Source: Prunella strophiata (lineage: Eukaryota > Chordata > Aves > Passeriformes > Prunellidae). Taken from it: DNA of 64,000 nt. Position numbers and translations under genes: made by a program. The first letter of the stretch is position 1. Each line of letters begins with the position of its first letter. The stretch lies in assembly GCA_036583965.1 (NCBI GenBank), contig JAZBQD010000025.1, positions 16,330,910 to 16,394,909 on the forward strand, read 5' to 3'. Below are positions 35,415-46,849 of this stretch, in pieces. Under the pieces are notes generated by a model. The model did not search any database. It was not told where the DNA came from and saw only the letters and a program-made list of their open reading frames with translations.

Positions 35415-36282
35415 TTCTCTATATGCTTACTACACGCATACACACGCCACGGGAGGGGAAAACTCCCCTAAAGAATAACCACACCACACAATTCAACACT
35501 CTGTTCAAAACACTTACACAATTTAACAACACACTTGTCATAAAATCCTCAGACACAGCACAAAACCTGCGAGAGGGAGGAAGGGGGAGGAACTTAACTT
35601 CCAAACCCACACTGTCCTTCTCTGCAGTTAGAGCTTAATTATAACATCACTTCACATTTTACATATCAACAATCTTACACTTCACAAACAACCCAGTATT
35701 TTCCTTTACGATCAAGACAAGCCTCTACAATCAAAACCTTTTGGAGGCAAATAAAAACACAGTCCCAGGCTACAAAACTTGAATCCCTCTGCCGGTCACC
35801 AAGGCTGTGCCGAGCGTAACTTCAAACCTCTCACACTCGCTTGCTCCTTTTACACACAGAACAAACAGCTTATTCACTCACAATTGTTTTTACTTAACAA
35901 TACACTGGTTAAAATCCCGCAGTCAGTTGCACAGTCAGAACTCACATAACGCTTCCCCGTGACACACACACCAGGCACAGTAGGAGCACTCCAAATCCTT
36001 CCGCTCTCCCGGGCACAAATGCAAATATCCCTCCGCTGCTCAGGTGGGGATTTCAAAGCTCTTTCATAACAAACCTTAAAGCACTTATCCCAAAAAGCAC
36101 ACAAATCAAGGCTCTTATAATGCAAATTCACATAAACCACAACACATACAGCACATTAATGCTCCTGGTATATGCTTCCTCTTGTTTATTTGGATTTTCT
36201 ACCAACAAGCTTTCAGTCTCAAGTGTTCTGAACAGTCCTTTAACATTTAACTTATCGAAGCATATGTCATTATTTGCATTCT

Positions 36283-36672
36283 GTTCCCAAGAATCACACA
36301 GAATCACACAGAATCACAAGGTTGCAACAGACCTTCAAGATCAAGTCCTACCTGTTCTGTGACATCTCTACTAAACCATGGCACCCAGTGCCACATCCAG
36401 TCTTTTTTTAAACACATCCAGAGATGGTGACTCCACCTCCCCTGGCAGACCATTCCAGAACTTTATCACCCTTTCCGTGAAAAACTTTTTCCTAATATCT
36501 AACCTATATTTCCCTTGACACAGCTTGAGACTGTGACCTCTGGTTCTGTCAGTTGCTGCCTGGAGAAAGAGGCCAACCCCTACCTGACTACAACCACCCT
36601 TCAGGAAGTTGTAGAGAGTGATAAGGTCACCTCTGAGTCTCCTTTTCTCCAGGCTAAACAACCCCAGCAAGT
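36283..36672 (-). mobile_element. CR1 LINE 3' end
   Basis: The + strand begins with three copies of an 8-10-base CR1 tail unit (GAATCACACA type), the reverse complement of the CR1 3' terminal repeat. It then runs through the 3' UTR to the ORF2 end ([20 protein letters not shown] on the - strand near 36655-36590). It is less diverged than most CR1 copies here. Confidence 0.93.
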
Positions 36673-36679
36673 GATTGCT

Positions 36680-37590
36680 TTACATGAGAGAAAGCAGCAA
36701 GATTTGGTTTGTAACATGTATTAAACTTTTTTTAAAAGAAAAATTCTCTTCAGTCATGCATAGTAAGGTTAAATACAGTTGTAGTATAGATAACATTTTC
36801 AGGCAGAAGAGGGATTTTATTTTGTCAGGTATTATACTTAATTTTGCAAGAAAATGTGTGTTTCCTCTGAAAACAGAGGCAGCAGGAGGATTATTATGTA
36901 GGAGTTTAACATACTTTGCCATCTCCTTCTAATGGCTGTGTGTTATTCTCACTGACCAGCCCATGTCTCCTCTCAGGCTCACAGGGTCCCCCAGGGGATA
37001 TTCTGCTGCCAGATCTCTCTTTGCTGCTGCTGCTGTCAGAGGTTTGTCAGTGATATGTGCTGCTGGCATTGGGGCTGGAAGGGAGGAAAATCCCAAAGCA
37101 TGGAACAAATATTAGGAAGGAGTAGTACTCACAGTGGCAGGAAACCCCATGCTGGTGTGTGTTCATGCACTTCAGTGTGTGAGGGATGAGCTGTTCTTTT
37201 TGTCCTGTAATGTCCTGCTGCTGTGAGAGCTTTCTTTCTTGTAATTAATAAATCCCCTCTTCTCTGGCATTGCTGCTCCATTTGCTGTAGCTCACCCCAG
37301 CTAGCTTAGAGACCATCCCTCCCATGGGTTCAGCACAGACATAAACTCACTATGGATTTACTATAGCACCGAGTTAAGCAGATATGTTAGTTAATTATAT
37401 TCTTTGTTCTTGTCACATTTCCCTTTTTGCTGAGCCTCTAATAAAGGCAACTTGACTTCTTGGTACTTGTCCTGCACCCTTTATTGCCATACCTGAGCAT
37501 CAGTCTTGTCACCTGAAATTTGTTGTGAAGGTCTCTTTAAGATGCAGCTGAGGTTTCTGGTCTCTCTCCTAGAGTCTGATCTCCTTCATA
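36680..37590. other. Intergenic sequence, nothing recognised
   Basis: No gene or repeat family recognised. A TAATTAATAAATCC stretch near 37240 contains a possible polyadenylation signal. Confidence 0.5.
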
Positions 37591-37774
37591 CATTGTGTCT
37601 TGGGGTGGTTTTCTATCCCCTGACCATTTGCTCTAGGCCAGAAATGGCTGCCGTAGCTTTAAGGTGAGTCCGGGGGAGGGGGGAGCCTTCGGGCTCTTAC
37701 TCAGGCTTTTCCAAACTGCACTCCCCAGGCCTCCGTGGTGTCGAGAAGAGTGGGCTCTTTTTGTTGCTTAGCTA

Positions 37775-38378
37775 TGTGAAAAACGCCAATCACTTGGGTT
37801 TTTTTAAATTTTAAAAGTTTAATAGAAATAAGATGGTTATAAAAATAGTAATATAATTAGAGTAAATAAAATTTGAACAGTTTAGATAGGACAATATGAG
37901 ACAATAAAAATAAAGAGTTACGAACTGGTTCAGGTGCCCTCCTGGGCTAATCAAGCCCTGAAAGCACACACGTTAACAAAGGATTAACCCTTAAAAGCAA
38001 TAACCTGTTGCATATTCATATACCCCATGCATGATGCATAAATTCTATTCAAAACAAAGGATTTAATCTGGTTTTTGTCATTTTTATTTGCAGACTCAGC
38101 AATGCAGGAAGAATTTAGTCCCTTCTGATAAGAGTCATAAATTCTTTCTTCTCTGAAAGATTTACACATTCTATAGCTGGTACCTATATGCCAACCCCTC
38201 CTTTCCTTTCTAAAAAATCTCTCATACATGTTTTTTTATCCTAACTAAAAAAATACAATTTAACCATAAAACTACAGTTACCGTACTATTAAAAATATTA
38301 ATACAACACTACTAATCAATACTATACAATATGTATAGTAAATATCTGCGTAGAGCCATATAACATGTACTTTTCACA
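37775..38378. mobile_element. Inner LTR inserted in the outer LTR
   Basis: A 604-bp AT-rich block starts TGTGAAAA and ends TTTTCACA, a perfect 8-bp inverted terminal pair. It is flanked by the 4-bp duplication GCTA (37771-37774 and 38379-38382). The TGTGAAAAACGCCAATCACTT start is typical of a frequent songbird LTR family (from memory). Orientation was not determined. Confidence 0.85.
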
Positions 38379-38765
38379 GCTAGCTTGGGGTTTTTTTTGT
38401 TAGCCTAGGCAAAAAAGTTTTTCCCTTGCTCTGGCCTTGGAGACTGCGGCAACAATCCTTTGGCAGCCTTTTTTTTTTCCTCCTGAACTGTTCGGTTTGG
38501 TTTGGTCAGAGAGGACTATCGATGGGAGAAGCGGGGGAGCCGAGCGGCCAGTCTGTCCTGGCCCCAGACATCAGAAAAGCTGACCCAGCGAACGAAAGGA
38601 CCCTAAATCCCCTAGCTTCATGTGCTATAAAGAGAAGACCAGAGATGCACCAGGTTCCCATATGTTTTTTTCCCGAGTTGCTGTGTGAACTTGTTGGTTT
38701 TTTTCTTCCCTGAGACAAAAGCCGTCGCCATTTTCCCCCATCCTCCCCGCCATGTGGTCAGCTGG

Positions 38766-38803
38766 GTTTTTTTTGTTTGTTTTGTTTTTGTTTGTTTGTT
38801 TTG

Positions 38804-38834
<31 letters not shown>

Positions 38835-38836
38835 TC
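38766..38836. repeat. Pentanucleotide-like repeat (GTTTT)n
   Basis: A run of GTTTT/GTTT units inside the outer LTR. Confidence 0.9.
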
Positions 38837-39529
38837 CCGGTGTAGGTGTGTGGTATGGTTCTGACAATTCAATATCTGGCATTTATTCACTTTTTTCCTG
38901 TGCCGTGTGGACACTTGGTTTGTCAATAAATGGCTGGCTTTTCCACTTTCATCCATTAACATTAATTTCTTATTGGCAGGAAGACATTGCTGAAACCCTT
39001 TTCCTCAGAGGAAACATTCATTCCAGAGCGTTTTCTCTTAAATTTGTCTCAAATCCGAGACACATTGCATATATACATACATACAAAGCAGTATAAAGGA
39101 TTAGAGGGAACAAACCAGCATATTCACCTGTTTACTGTTCGTTAGAGAAAGCAACATGCTACACTGAAGCCATTAATTACATTTTGACTAATGAGAGTAT
39201 TGTTTGCCAAACACTGATAGAGTGCTCAGATGGACACAGCTAGTCTATACAAAAATTTCCTGGTTGTAAATGTATCCAGCCCATAGTTTTATCTATTTTT
39301 TTTCAGCCCATTTAATTAATAAAACTCTATAATAATGTGGAAAACTACACAGAATCTGCAGTCAGACGAGAACAGAACAAACAGAAATAGTAGAGTCTGT
39401 GGTCTCTGAGTACCTAACAAGGATGATGTCTGATTTGAGATAGCTCCTGATTCACTCCAACACTGAGCTAAGAGTCACCTCAGAGGCTGACTCAGTGAGG
39501 TGGGTATTTGCTTTATTTGGCGGCAGGTA

Positions 39530-40445
39530 TGTGGGGGATCGCTCCTCCTAACACGCTAACCCAGCACTTGTCACCCTTGCACAGAGAATGACACAGGGAC
39601 AGACGAGAGGCAGTACTGTAGAAAGAGCAAAGAAGGCTTTATTCCAAAGAACTGCATGGTTTATATAGAGTGATACGATACATTCTGTTTGATTGGCTAG
39701 TTAGCAAAAACACCTTTCTCACACACCATCTTTGAGAAGAACAGAAAGACAAACTAGAAAAACACCATCTGCAGATTGTTTATACTAACAAGTTTTCACA
39801 TTTCAACAACTCCCTGAAAATTCTTACAAGCTGCTGTGAGGAGCACTTTCCGTTTCTCTCTCTCTGTCCCATGGCATCCACAAACATTTTTACACAGCAC
39901 AGTATATGGTTAAATGTCATGCATATTCATTACATTCCTTGCAATAGGAGTGGTTATACAAATCAATTCTCAGATGTTATTAATATCATTAGCATACGTG
40001 ACACACAAGAACACTGTACTTCGGTGGTTGCATTGAAGAAGGCTCTGGGTCTTCCTCAGGGATTGTTCTGACAAAGATTGGCAGTCTTCCTAACTTTGCA
40101 CTTTTCACCTTTCTGAAGCATGCATAGTCTTTTGCTGGTTGGTTCCACGTTTTCTGTGCCAGTTTCAACAGGTTTTGTTCCTTTTATCTTGACAAGGTAT
40201 GTTCTGTTTCTCTTATCTTAACAAAGCTAAGGCTCATCCTGCTTCTTAGGATTGTGATTAATATTTGATCACTCTTACTAGTTTACTTATGGTTACATGA
40301 GTTAACTGTTGATCAGCTCCTTTCACCCTGTGGTTGTAAACTGAAAATTAAAACTTTAAATGCGGACATACTGGTAAGGGTTTCCAAGATAGATGGCAAG
40401 TTGTCTATTTAAAAATTAAGGCTGACAATCTCTATAACACACATT
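39530..40445 (-). mobile_element. LTR-like fragment
   Basis: The block starts TGTGGGGGATCGCTCC. On the - strand it has AATAAAGCC near 39642-39634, the usual LTR polyadenylation context, with a TATA-like sequence (CTATATAAACC, near 39667-39657). The right boundary and target-site duplication were not found. Confidence 0.45.
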
Positions 40446-40559
40446 CCCTGGCCAAAGCACCAGTCACCGCCAGTTACCAGTCACAGTTCAGAAATTACGT
40501 GACAAATAAGGTTTTGTAAAACTATCACAATGGGTTTTCCTGACCTTAACAAATATGGA

Positions 40560-41014
40560 AGAAGCTTCTACAATGGGAGATGAACTTCGTTAAACTATTT
40601 TGAAAGGAATGAGGGTCTTGTCTTTACAAAAAAACTGTAGGTCTGCTGATAAATAAAATTGGATACTGAGAGATGAAAGAAACAATAAGAACCATAAATT
40701 CTGTAAAGAATTGCACTGAGTGACACAAGGAAAAGACAAAGGGGAGGTTATACATTAGAAGGTGGTCCTAGGTGGTTCAGGTATTAGGCATTTCAGAAAG
40801 TCTGTACCTCTCAAGTACCTCAGCCAATGGGGAAAGAAAGAGGGACATGCGGCTGGGAAATTAGGATAAAAAGGAGGCTGTGTCCTCCAAACATTTGAGA
40901 GACCCCAGGGAAAATGCCCCATGACCTCTCCCTTTATTCGAATAAAGTTACAGGACTCCTCTGTCTCCTTTTTGGACATAAACCTCTGGTGTTTATGCAT
41001 TAATTTTCCTGCCA
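40560..41014 (+). mobile_element. LTR copy A of a tandem pair
   Basis: It contains a TATA-like GGATAAAAAGG near 40865 and AATAAAG near 40940, followed by ctctgtctcc, the layout of an LTR R region, and ends TTTTCCTGCCA. The segment 40741-41014 is closely similar to 41341-41602. The 5' boundary is uncertain. Confidence 0.65.
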
Positions 41015-41064
41015 ATTTGAAGCCAAATCACACATTCCTTTTAAACTTTTAAATAGGAATGCAA

Positions 41065-41602
41065 CTAACCAGTTCTTATTCTAGACAGAGATAAACCTTT
41101 TGAGAAGAATAGCAGATTTGTCTTTACAAACAAGCTGTGGATCTGCTGGTAGATAAAGCTAGCACTGGGAGATAAAAGAAACAATGGGAAGGATTCCACT
41201 GATTGATGAATGGAAAAAGATATTTGCTTTTACAAATAAATTTTAGGTTTGCTGATAAATGAAATTAGACATTGAAAGATTAAAGAAACAATGGGGAAGA
41301 AAACCCCCTGAATTCCATAAGAATTAAAAATTAAAAAGGAGGGTTATACATTAAAGGGAAATCTTTGGTATCGGGCGTTATGGGAAGTTTGCACCTCTCA
41401 AGTACCTCAGCCAATGGGGAAAGAGAGAAGCGAAATGCAGCTGGGAAATTAGGATAAAAAGGGAGGCTGCATCCTTCAAAAATTAGAGAGACCCCAGGGG
41501 AATGCCCCACGGCCTCTCCCTTTATTCAAATAAAGTAAAAGGACTCCTCTGTCTCCTTTTTGGACATAAACCTCTGATGTTTGTGGATTAATTTTCCTGA
41601 CA
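41065..41602 (+). mobile_element. LTR copy B of a tandem pair, with duplicated upstream unit
   Basis: Same family as copy A, ending TTTTCCTGACA. The U3-like unit that begins CTTTACAAA and ends AAAGAAACAAT occurs once in copy A (about 40622-40695) and twice in copy B (about 41121-41195 and 41228-41295). Only about 50 bases separate the two copies. Confidence 0.65.
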
Positions 41603-42249
41603 CTTTTAAAAAAGATTTTATCCACTCCTATCCCAGGAGCTAAAGCTTGTCAGTCACCCCTCCAAATACTACTGCCTTATTGAAGGAAAGCACAAGTAGT
41701 TCCTGCTGTCCATGTATTTTTAAACAAGAATAATCACTTGTAAATGTTATAGATGATAATATAATATTGGTTTTCACTTTCATAGATTAGCTTTTTGCTT
41801 CACAAGTATTTTGATATGGTACAACTTATACTTACTTTTAACTACTTTGTATAGTATAATGTGTCAGTTTATGTATGCACTGTATAGTTCATATGAATAG
41901 TAGTGTGATAAATATATCGTAGGCTTTTGCAAAATGTTAAAATAGAGACTAAAATACTTCTATGTAACTAACTCAGAGAATGGTGTAAAGCAATTCTTCT
42001 TCTTACATCTGCAGACTGGTCTCTCCAAGTGATAACAGTGACAAAAACCAGAGCATAAGCATCCAGGAAAGATTTATTGACTCCGTGCTATCAGGGAGTG
42101 TGAAACAACAGGATAGAACTACAGGAAGAAATAAAATATATGGACCTAATCTACAGAATGTCCTGCAGACAAGTCAGAGGTTAAAACCAAATGAGAGTTC
42201 CTGGAACATCAAAAACTCAAAGGGATGTTTAATAATGTATAAACTAATT

Positions 42250-42686
42250 GTGTAGAACAACTGCTCACTTTAAAAATTTTAAAAGGCTTATTCAACCTTA
42301 GCAAAAATACAACAAAAGGACTAAATAAGGAAAAACAGCGCTGGAAGCCTCCCGTGGCTGCCTACCATGTGACTGACTCATCTTCAAGATGGATGCTTCG
42401 CCTTTTATATCTCTAGCCTCTCCTAGAGCCTTGTCAGTCAACTCCTTCCTTGCTGTCCAGTGGTAGAGGTCACTTTCTTACATTCTGGTGCTGGAGGTCA
42501 GGTGCTGCCATAGTAACAAGCCAACCTTCCCAAATGCCTGGATTACCAAGACCATCCCATGATAACACATACTGGGGGGGAGCACATTGCAGTAACATAA
42601 CTACACATTTATAAAACTTCTTTTAACATACATATAATGTTCACCCCTTAATTATGAGAATCAACCATTCACTCATCTATAACACA
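42250..42686 (-). mobile_element. Probable LTR
   Basis: On the - strand it carries a classical TATA box (GATATAAAAGG near 42410-42400) and, about 110 bases downstream, an AATAAG polyadenylation-like signal, with ends of TGT...ACA type. No clear target-site duplication. Confidence 0.45.
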
Positions 42687-42929
42687 ATGAATATGCATGT
42701 AACCCCAGCAATGTAACTGTATATAGAAGTGAACTCTGTTTTTCATATAGAATCTGCTTTACATAGATTCTTTCTCTACCACAACTGTCCTATGGTACTC
42801 TGCTCCATCTTTTGCTGGAGAAACAACACCTTGAATTTCAGCTCAGTACTAATTGAAGGTGAATTGTAGGTACTAAAAACAATATCATATTTTCATTGGT
42901 TGTGTAATGAATGAAGTCCTATATGTCTA

Positions 42930-43620
42930 ATTTAATAAACCACAAAATTAAAATTTAGCAGCAATTTTAATTGAGCAGCAATTTTATATAAAATAATACA
43001 ATCAAATATAATCAAGCAGATACCAAAATATTTGGCAGTGGTTCGGATAAAGCATAAGCAAAACTGATCAATCGGGGTACGGGGAGGGTTTTTCTCACCC
43101 TGCCTCACATATGAAAAACAAAAGGAATCCAAACACAACTTATATACTGTATGTTAATACATGTTCATCAATATTTTTCTGTAAATCTCCTATTTTCGAT
43201 TCTTGCAATCTATGTCACTACACTGCATAGTGCATGCTCTGCTTGCTTCTAAGGGGCCTTCTTGGCTCTTTGGTGGTCGCTTCCGACGAAGGCTTCTCAT
43301 CATCGTCACTGTCCTTTGAACAGCCCCACAGGTACACATATGCCCCAAGTCTTGTGTTATGTAAGTAAGCATAATGTTCCAACTAAGCCTTATTATTTCA
43401 TAGATAAGACCGCTATATCAGATTCCATATTTGGAATCATCCCAACTTTGCTCATCCCAAGGCTGATTCTGCTTTGGGAGTCGTCCCAAATTTGTTCGTC
43501 CCAAGGCCAATTCTGTTTTGGGATATTGCTTATCTCAATACTCCATCCTGTATCCTATTTTCTCATGAACATCTGAAAACATCTGTTTTGTGACATTAAT
43601 TACATATCCTCTTCCTCTAT
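42930..43620 (-). mobile_element. Probable LTR fragment with internal tandem duplication
   Basis: An AT-rich block at the left, then a more complex block at the right that contains two adjacent 43-44-bp units (43437-43480 and 43481-43523) sharing CGTCCCAA/TCATCCCAA and CTTTGGGA elements. The layout resembles an LTR U3 with repeated enhancer units. Boundaries are not determined. Confidence 0.4.
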
Positions 43621-43739
43621 TACTTTTAAACAAATATTTTCTAAAATATCCATATAGTTACAATTGTTAGCATGAATCATATTCATTTATTACAGTTGTG
43701 TGCCATCTAAGTAGAAACTTAATGTTAGGATTTTCCACC

Positions 43740-44640
43740 CTCCTCCAGGGAATTTTCTCTCATCCATTGCCTAAGAGATAATAATGACCAGCTCTTAAGA
43801 GAGAAAAAAGAAGTGCCCAAGGTGGGGGGAAAGAGTGCAGCTGGCTGCAAACTTAGCTGGGGGCTTTTCTCTTGGGAAGGGCAAAGATAGCTTGGAGACT
43901 TTTTGTTGGGGGGTCAGGGGTCAGGGCTTGGTTCTTTTCTTGCTCTCGGGATCAGAGGGGAACAGTCAAGCTGCTGCTACTGCAAAGGAATTTGCTGCCA
44001 CGGTGGAGTAAGCCTCTGCTCCTAAGAGCAGCCATTGAACTGAGACCTTAGTAATACCTGATCTGACTGGAAAGGACCATCACCATCTACTCAGGCGCCT
44101 CCAAGGGAAAACCCAGGACCCTGAACCCTTTCCCTCTTCCCTGAGGGCGTGTCTCCTGGGTGTGTGTGGCAACTGCTACAGAGAAGCCCAGCTGCTGCTG
44201 CCTGCCAACTGCTTTCTGCCGCTGGTTGGGCTTTCTTGCTACACCCTGACCCAATACGCCGCATCCACCCAACTCTTGCAGCTCCTGCTAAGGCTGCAGT
44301 TTTCTGCTACATTTTCTAGCAGAATGTGCCCATCTCTGCTGTTCCAGCCAGTGCTCCGAGATTCCTACTACAGCCCATTTCTCCATCTGGAGGGGCACCG
44401 GGACTGGCTGCCCCTGTGGGTTTGTAAATAAAGCCCCATTTCCCTCTGCCCCGCCAGCTGAGTTGCCAGCACCGTGTGGAGAAGCGGCTGAGCTCGCGCC
44501 ACAGCGCCCCCTGCAGCCGCGGGGGAATAATCGCACCCACGCTGCCAGGCCAGGATCCAGCAGCGCCCCTGCTGGCTGTGACCAGAACTGCACCAAAGGG
44601 GAGGCCTGCAGCTGAGACACGGCTGTGGTTGGGTCTCTGG
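43740..44640 (+). mobile_element. GC-rich LTR-like sequence
   Basis: A polyadenylation signal AATAAAGCCCC at about 44427 is followed by a GC-rich block with GCGCCCCCTGCAGCC-type sequence near 44502-44520, a pattern I associate with avian ERV U5/leader sequences. No target-site duplication was found. Assignment is tentative. Confidence 0.35.
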
Positions 44641-44692
44641 TTTTTTTTTGTTTGTTGCTGCCATTGTTGCTGTTTGTTTGCCTTGTTAGACA

Positions 44693-44716
44693 TTTATATA
44701 TATATCTATATCTATA

Positions 44717-44748
<32 letters not shown>

Positions 44749-44762
44749 TCTCTATATCTACT
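44693..44762. repeat. Compound microsatellite (TA)n-(TCTA)n-(TCTG)n
   Basis: Alternating TATA, TCTATA, TCTG and TCTA units in a row. Confidence 0.95.
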
Positions 44763-44769
44763 AGTATAG

Positions 44770-46840
44770 AACCACTATTCCTTTTATCATATATTTTCCC
44801 GAAAGCCCTGTAATTTCAGAGTTATAATAATTTGGAGGGAAGGGAGTCACATTTTCTATTCCAAGGGAGGTTCTCACCTTCCTTGGCAGACACCTGTCTT
44901 TCAAACCAAGACACCTAAAAATACTTATTCTTTCACAAAGCAAAGTTCCACCTGTCTAAGCAAAAAAAAATTCCAATAGCTAATTTGAGATCATATGGTT
45001 ATTACAAAAGAATCCTGATTTTCTTTGCATAGTCTCAGTGTTTCTGTGCATTTCTCATTCATTGTGCCTGTACTTTGCCTACTTGGAAAGGTAAGCTCTT
45101 GCAGCCATGACACAAATGCATATGTATAGCACAGTCAGTTTTTAGTTTGCTTTTAGTGCTAAGCAAATAGCAACTTGAATCCTAGAAAAACTCCTATGCT
45201 AGATGCAATAAAACCCCAAAGGGTAGAATAAGTAAATATTTTGCTTGCCAGCTTTGATCTGGAAGTGGTATTTTAATTCTTTCTCATGCATGGCAGCACC
45301 TAGCATTCCTGCCAGTTCTTGACTGATCTCTGGACTTGAAGTTATTTATGAATTTATAAATATAGGAATGTATATTTTAATGCACAATTTAAGTTAAGGC
45401 AATCACTGTCTTTCAGCAGGGGCTTTAACAATGTCACTGGACCTGAACCAGGATTCTGTTGTAGAAAGGAGGATGCACTTCAGCTGATATCCCCTCCCCT
45501 CAGGGATGCCTGCTAGACCTGTTGGGATTACAGTCAGAAGAGTGGGTAATGCCATGAGCTCATATGTCTCTGTGGTTCAACAGACTTTAGTTTGTGTCAT
45601 GTCCATTGTTTCAGTTTCTTATGTATGTAGGAAAAATTCAAGAAAACTTTATAAATGTTTTTACATGCTCTCTAGATTACAGGAGATTAGAAGTTCAGTA
45701 TAATATGGAATTAGTGAATAAGTCTTACCTCTCTCTTTGCCTGCCTTGCTTCTCTTTTCACCTGTACATTTTTATTCATAATATTTTAAATGCAATCTTG
45801 CATTTAATAAAGCACATTCTTGTGTTTGTTGTGAATCACAGTACAACTCTTGGTCTATAAAGTTTCCCATACAAGATAGAGTGAATCAAGGCCCAACATG
45901 GGTGACTTATTGGGTTTTAAATTTTTGACCAAGAGTTTCTTCACATTTGTTTCTTGTACCTATGCTATCTATTTTGATGCACTTGGCTGGGTCTGCTCTG
46001 TGTAGAAACATTTGAAAGTCTGGTTGTTACATTCAGATGCCTCATGATCTACAGGTGATCCATCCCATAACTAATTACACCTCAGCCTCAGTTATTGTAG
46101 GACCCTTCCAAGTGAGCTACACCTATTTGATTCAGTATTACTCTATTCCATTCCATTCCAATCCATTCCATTCCATCCCTTTCAATTCTCCTTTTTTTTA
46201 GAGACAAATAGGTTTTCGCTATAAAAGTAGCTGTCTAAAAGCTGCTTTGCTCTGAAATCTATCAGTATGTAGCCAACTATAATGATGTAACATGGAACAA
46301 AACAGTCATAAAACTTTAAAATTTTTAATTACCAGTGAGATGTGATATTCCCATTGCAATTAGGCTTTCTGGGTATGGTTAAAGTCCTTTCCCTTTGTGC
46401 AATATGAAGCTTTTAGGGTCACTGCTAGTCACAACCTTGGAATTACACTCTTCTTCAGAGCTCTAAGCCAAATGAAGGAGTGGGGAAGCCTTTTCTCAAA
46501 TCAACCCCTTATTTCTCTCTCCTGCCAGGCTGTTCTCAGTACAGAGAAGAATGATTCCTGCTGTCTTCTTCCAACTCTACAGCCCAAACTCAGCTGAACC
46601 CAGGATGTGGCAGACTCTGACTTCTGTGACACCTGCTGAGGGTGCTGGAGGCGCCGCCCGCAATTAGCTGGAGCTGCTGGCCGTAATTTGGTGCGTGCTG
46701 CTGTTGCTTTGGGAAATCTACTGATTAAATTCGGTGGTTGTGCTGAATTTTCTTTGAAGACTTGAGATGGCCAATTTGGTCCTCTGGCTTTCAGTTCATC
46801 CCTGACTGAACAGGTTCTTCTCTGCTTTCTCCGTAGTAAC
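44770..46840. other. Intergenic sequence upstream of MAPK8IP3
   Basis: AT-rich, without a recognised gene. It contains a short (CCATT)n repeat at 46145-46178 and an AATAAA near 45807. Confidence 0.55.
46145..46178. repeat. Pentanucleotide repeat (ATTCC)n
   Basis: About six ATTCC units with one change. Confidence 0.85.
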
Positions 46841-46849
46841 TACGGCTGC

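Larger units (their letters stand above)
29907..36282 (-). mobile_element. Gammaretrovirus-like endogenous retrovirus, defective
   Basis: On the - strand the order is gag, protease, RT, RNase H, integrase, env-like, then a 3' LTR. Every gene is interrupted. A single Cys-His knuckle in gag and the integrase C-terminal GPF-type motif point to a class I (gammaretrovirus-like) element. The 3' LTR is recognisable, but no matching 5' LTR was found. The gag leader side runs into a poly-T tract (about 35379-35413) and then into a CR1 at about 36283. The element is a fossil: it has several frameshifts, stop codons and at least two internal deletions, described in the separate entries. Confidence 0.9.
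37596..39062 (+). mobile_element. Solitary LTR (outer), interrupted by a second LTR
   Basis: The ends are TGTCTTGG and CCGAGACA, an inverted pair with one mismatch. They are flanked by an exact 5-bp duplication CATTG (37591-37595 and 39063-39067). A TATA-like CTATAAAG near 38619 and AATAAA near 38926 give a + orientation. Removing the inner insertion leaves about 860 bp. A (GTTTT)n run lies at 38766-38836. Confidence 0.85.

Noticed and set aside
36283..36315. Short direct repeats as a possible CRISPR-like array
   Set aside because: They are the tail units of a CR1 element, without spacers.
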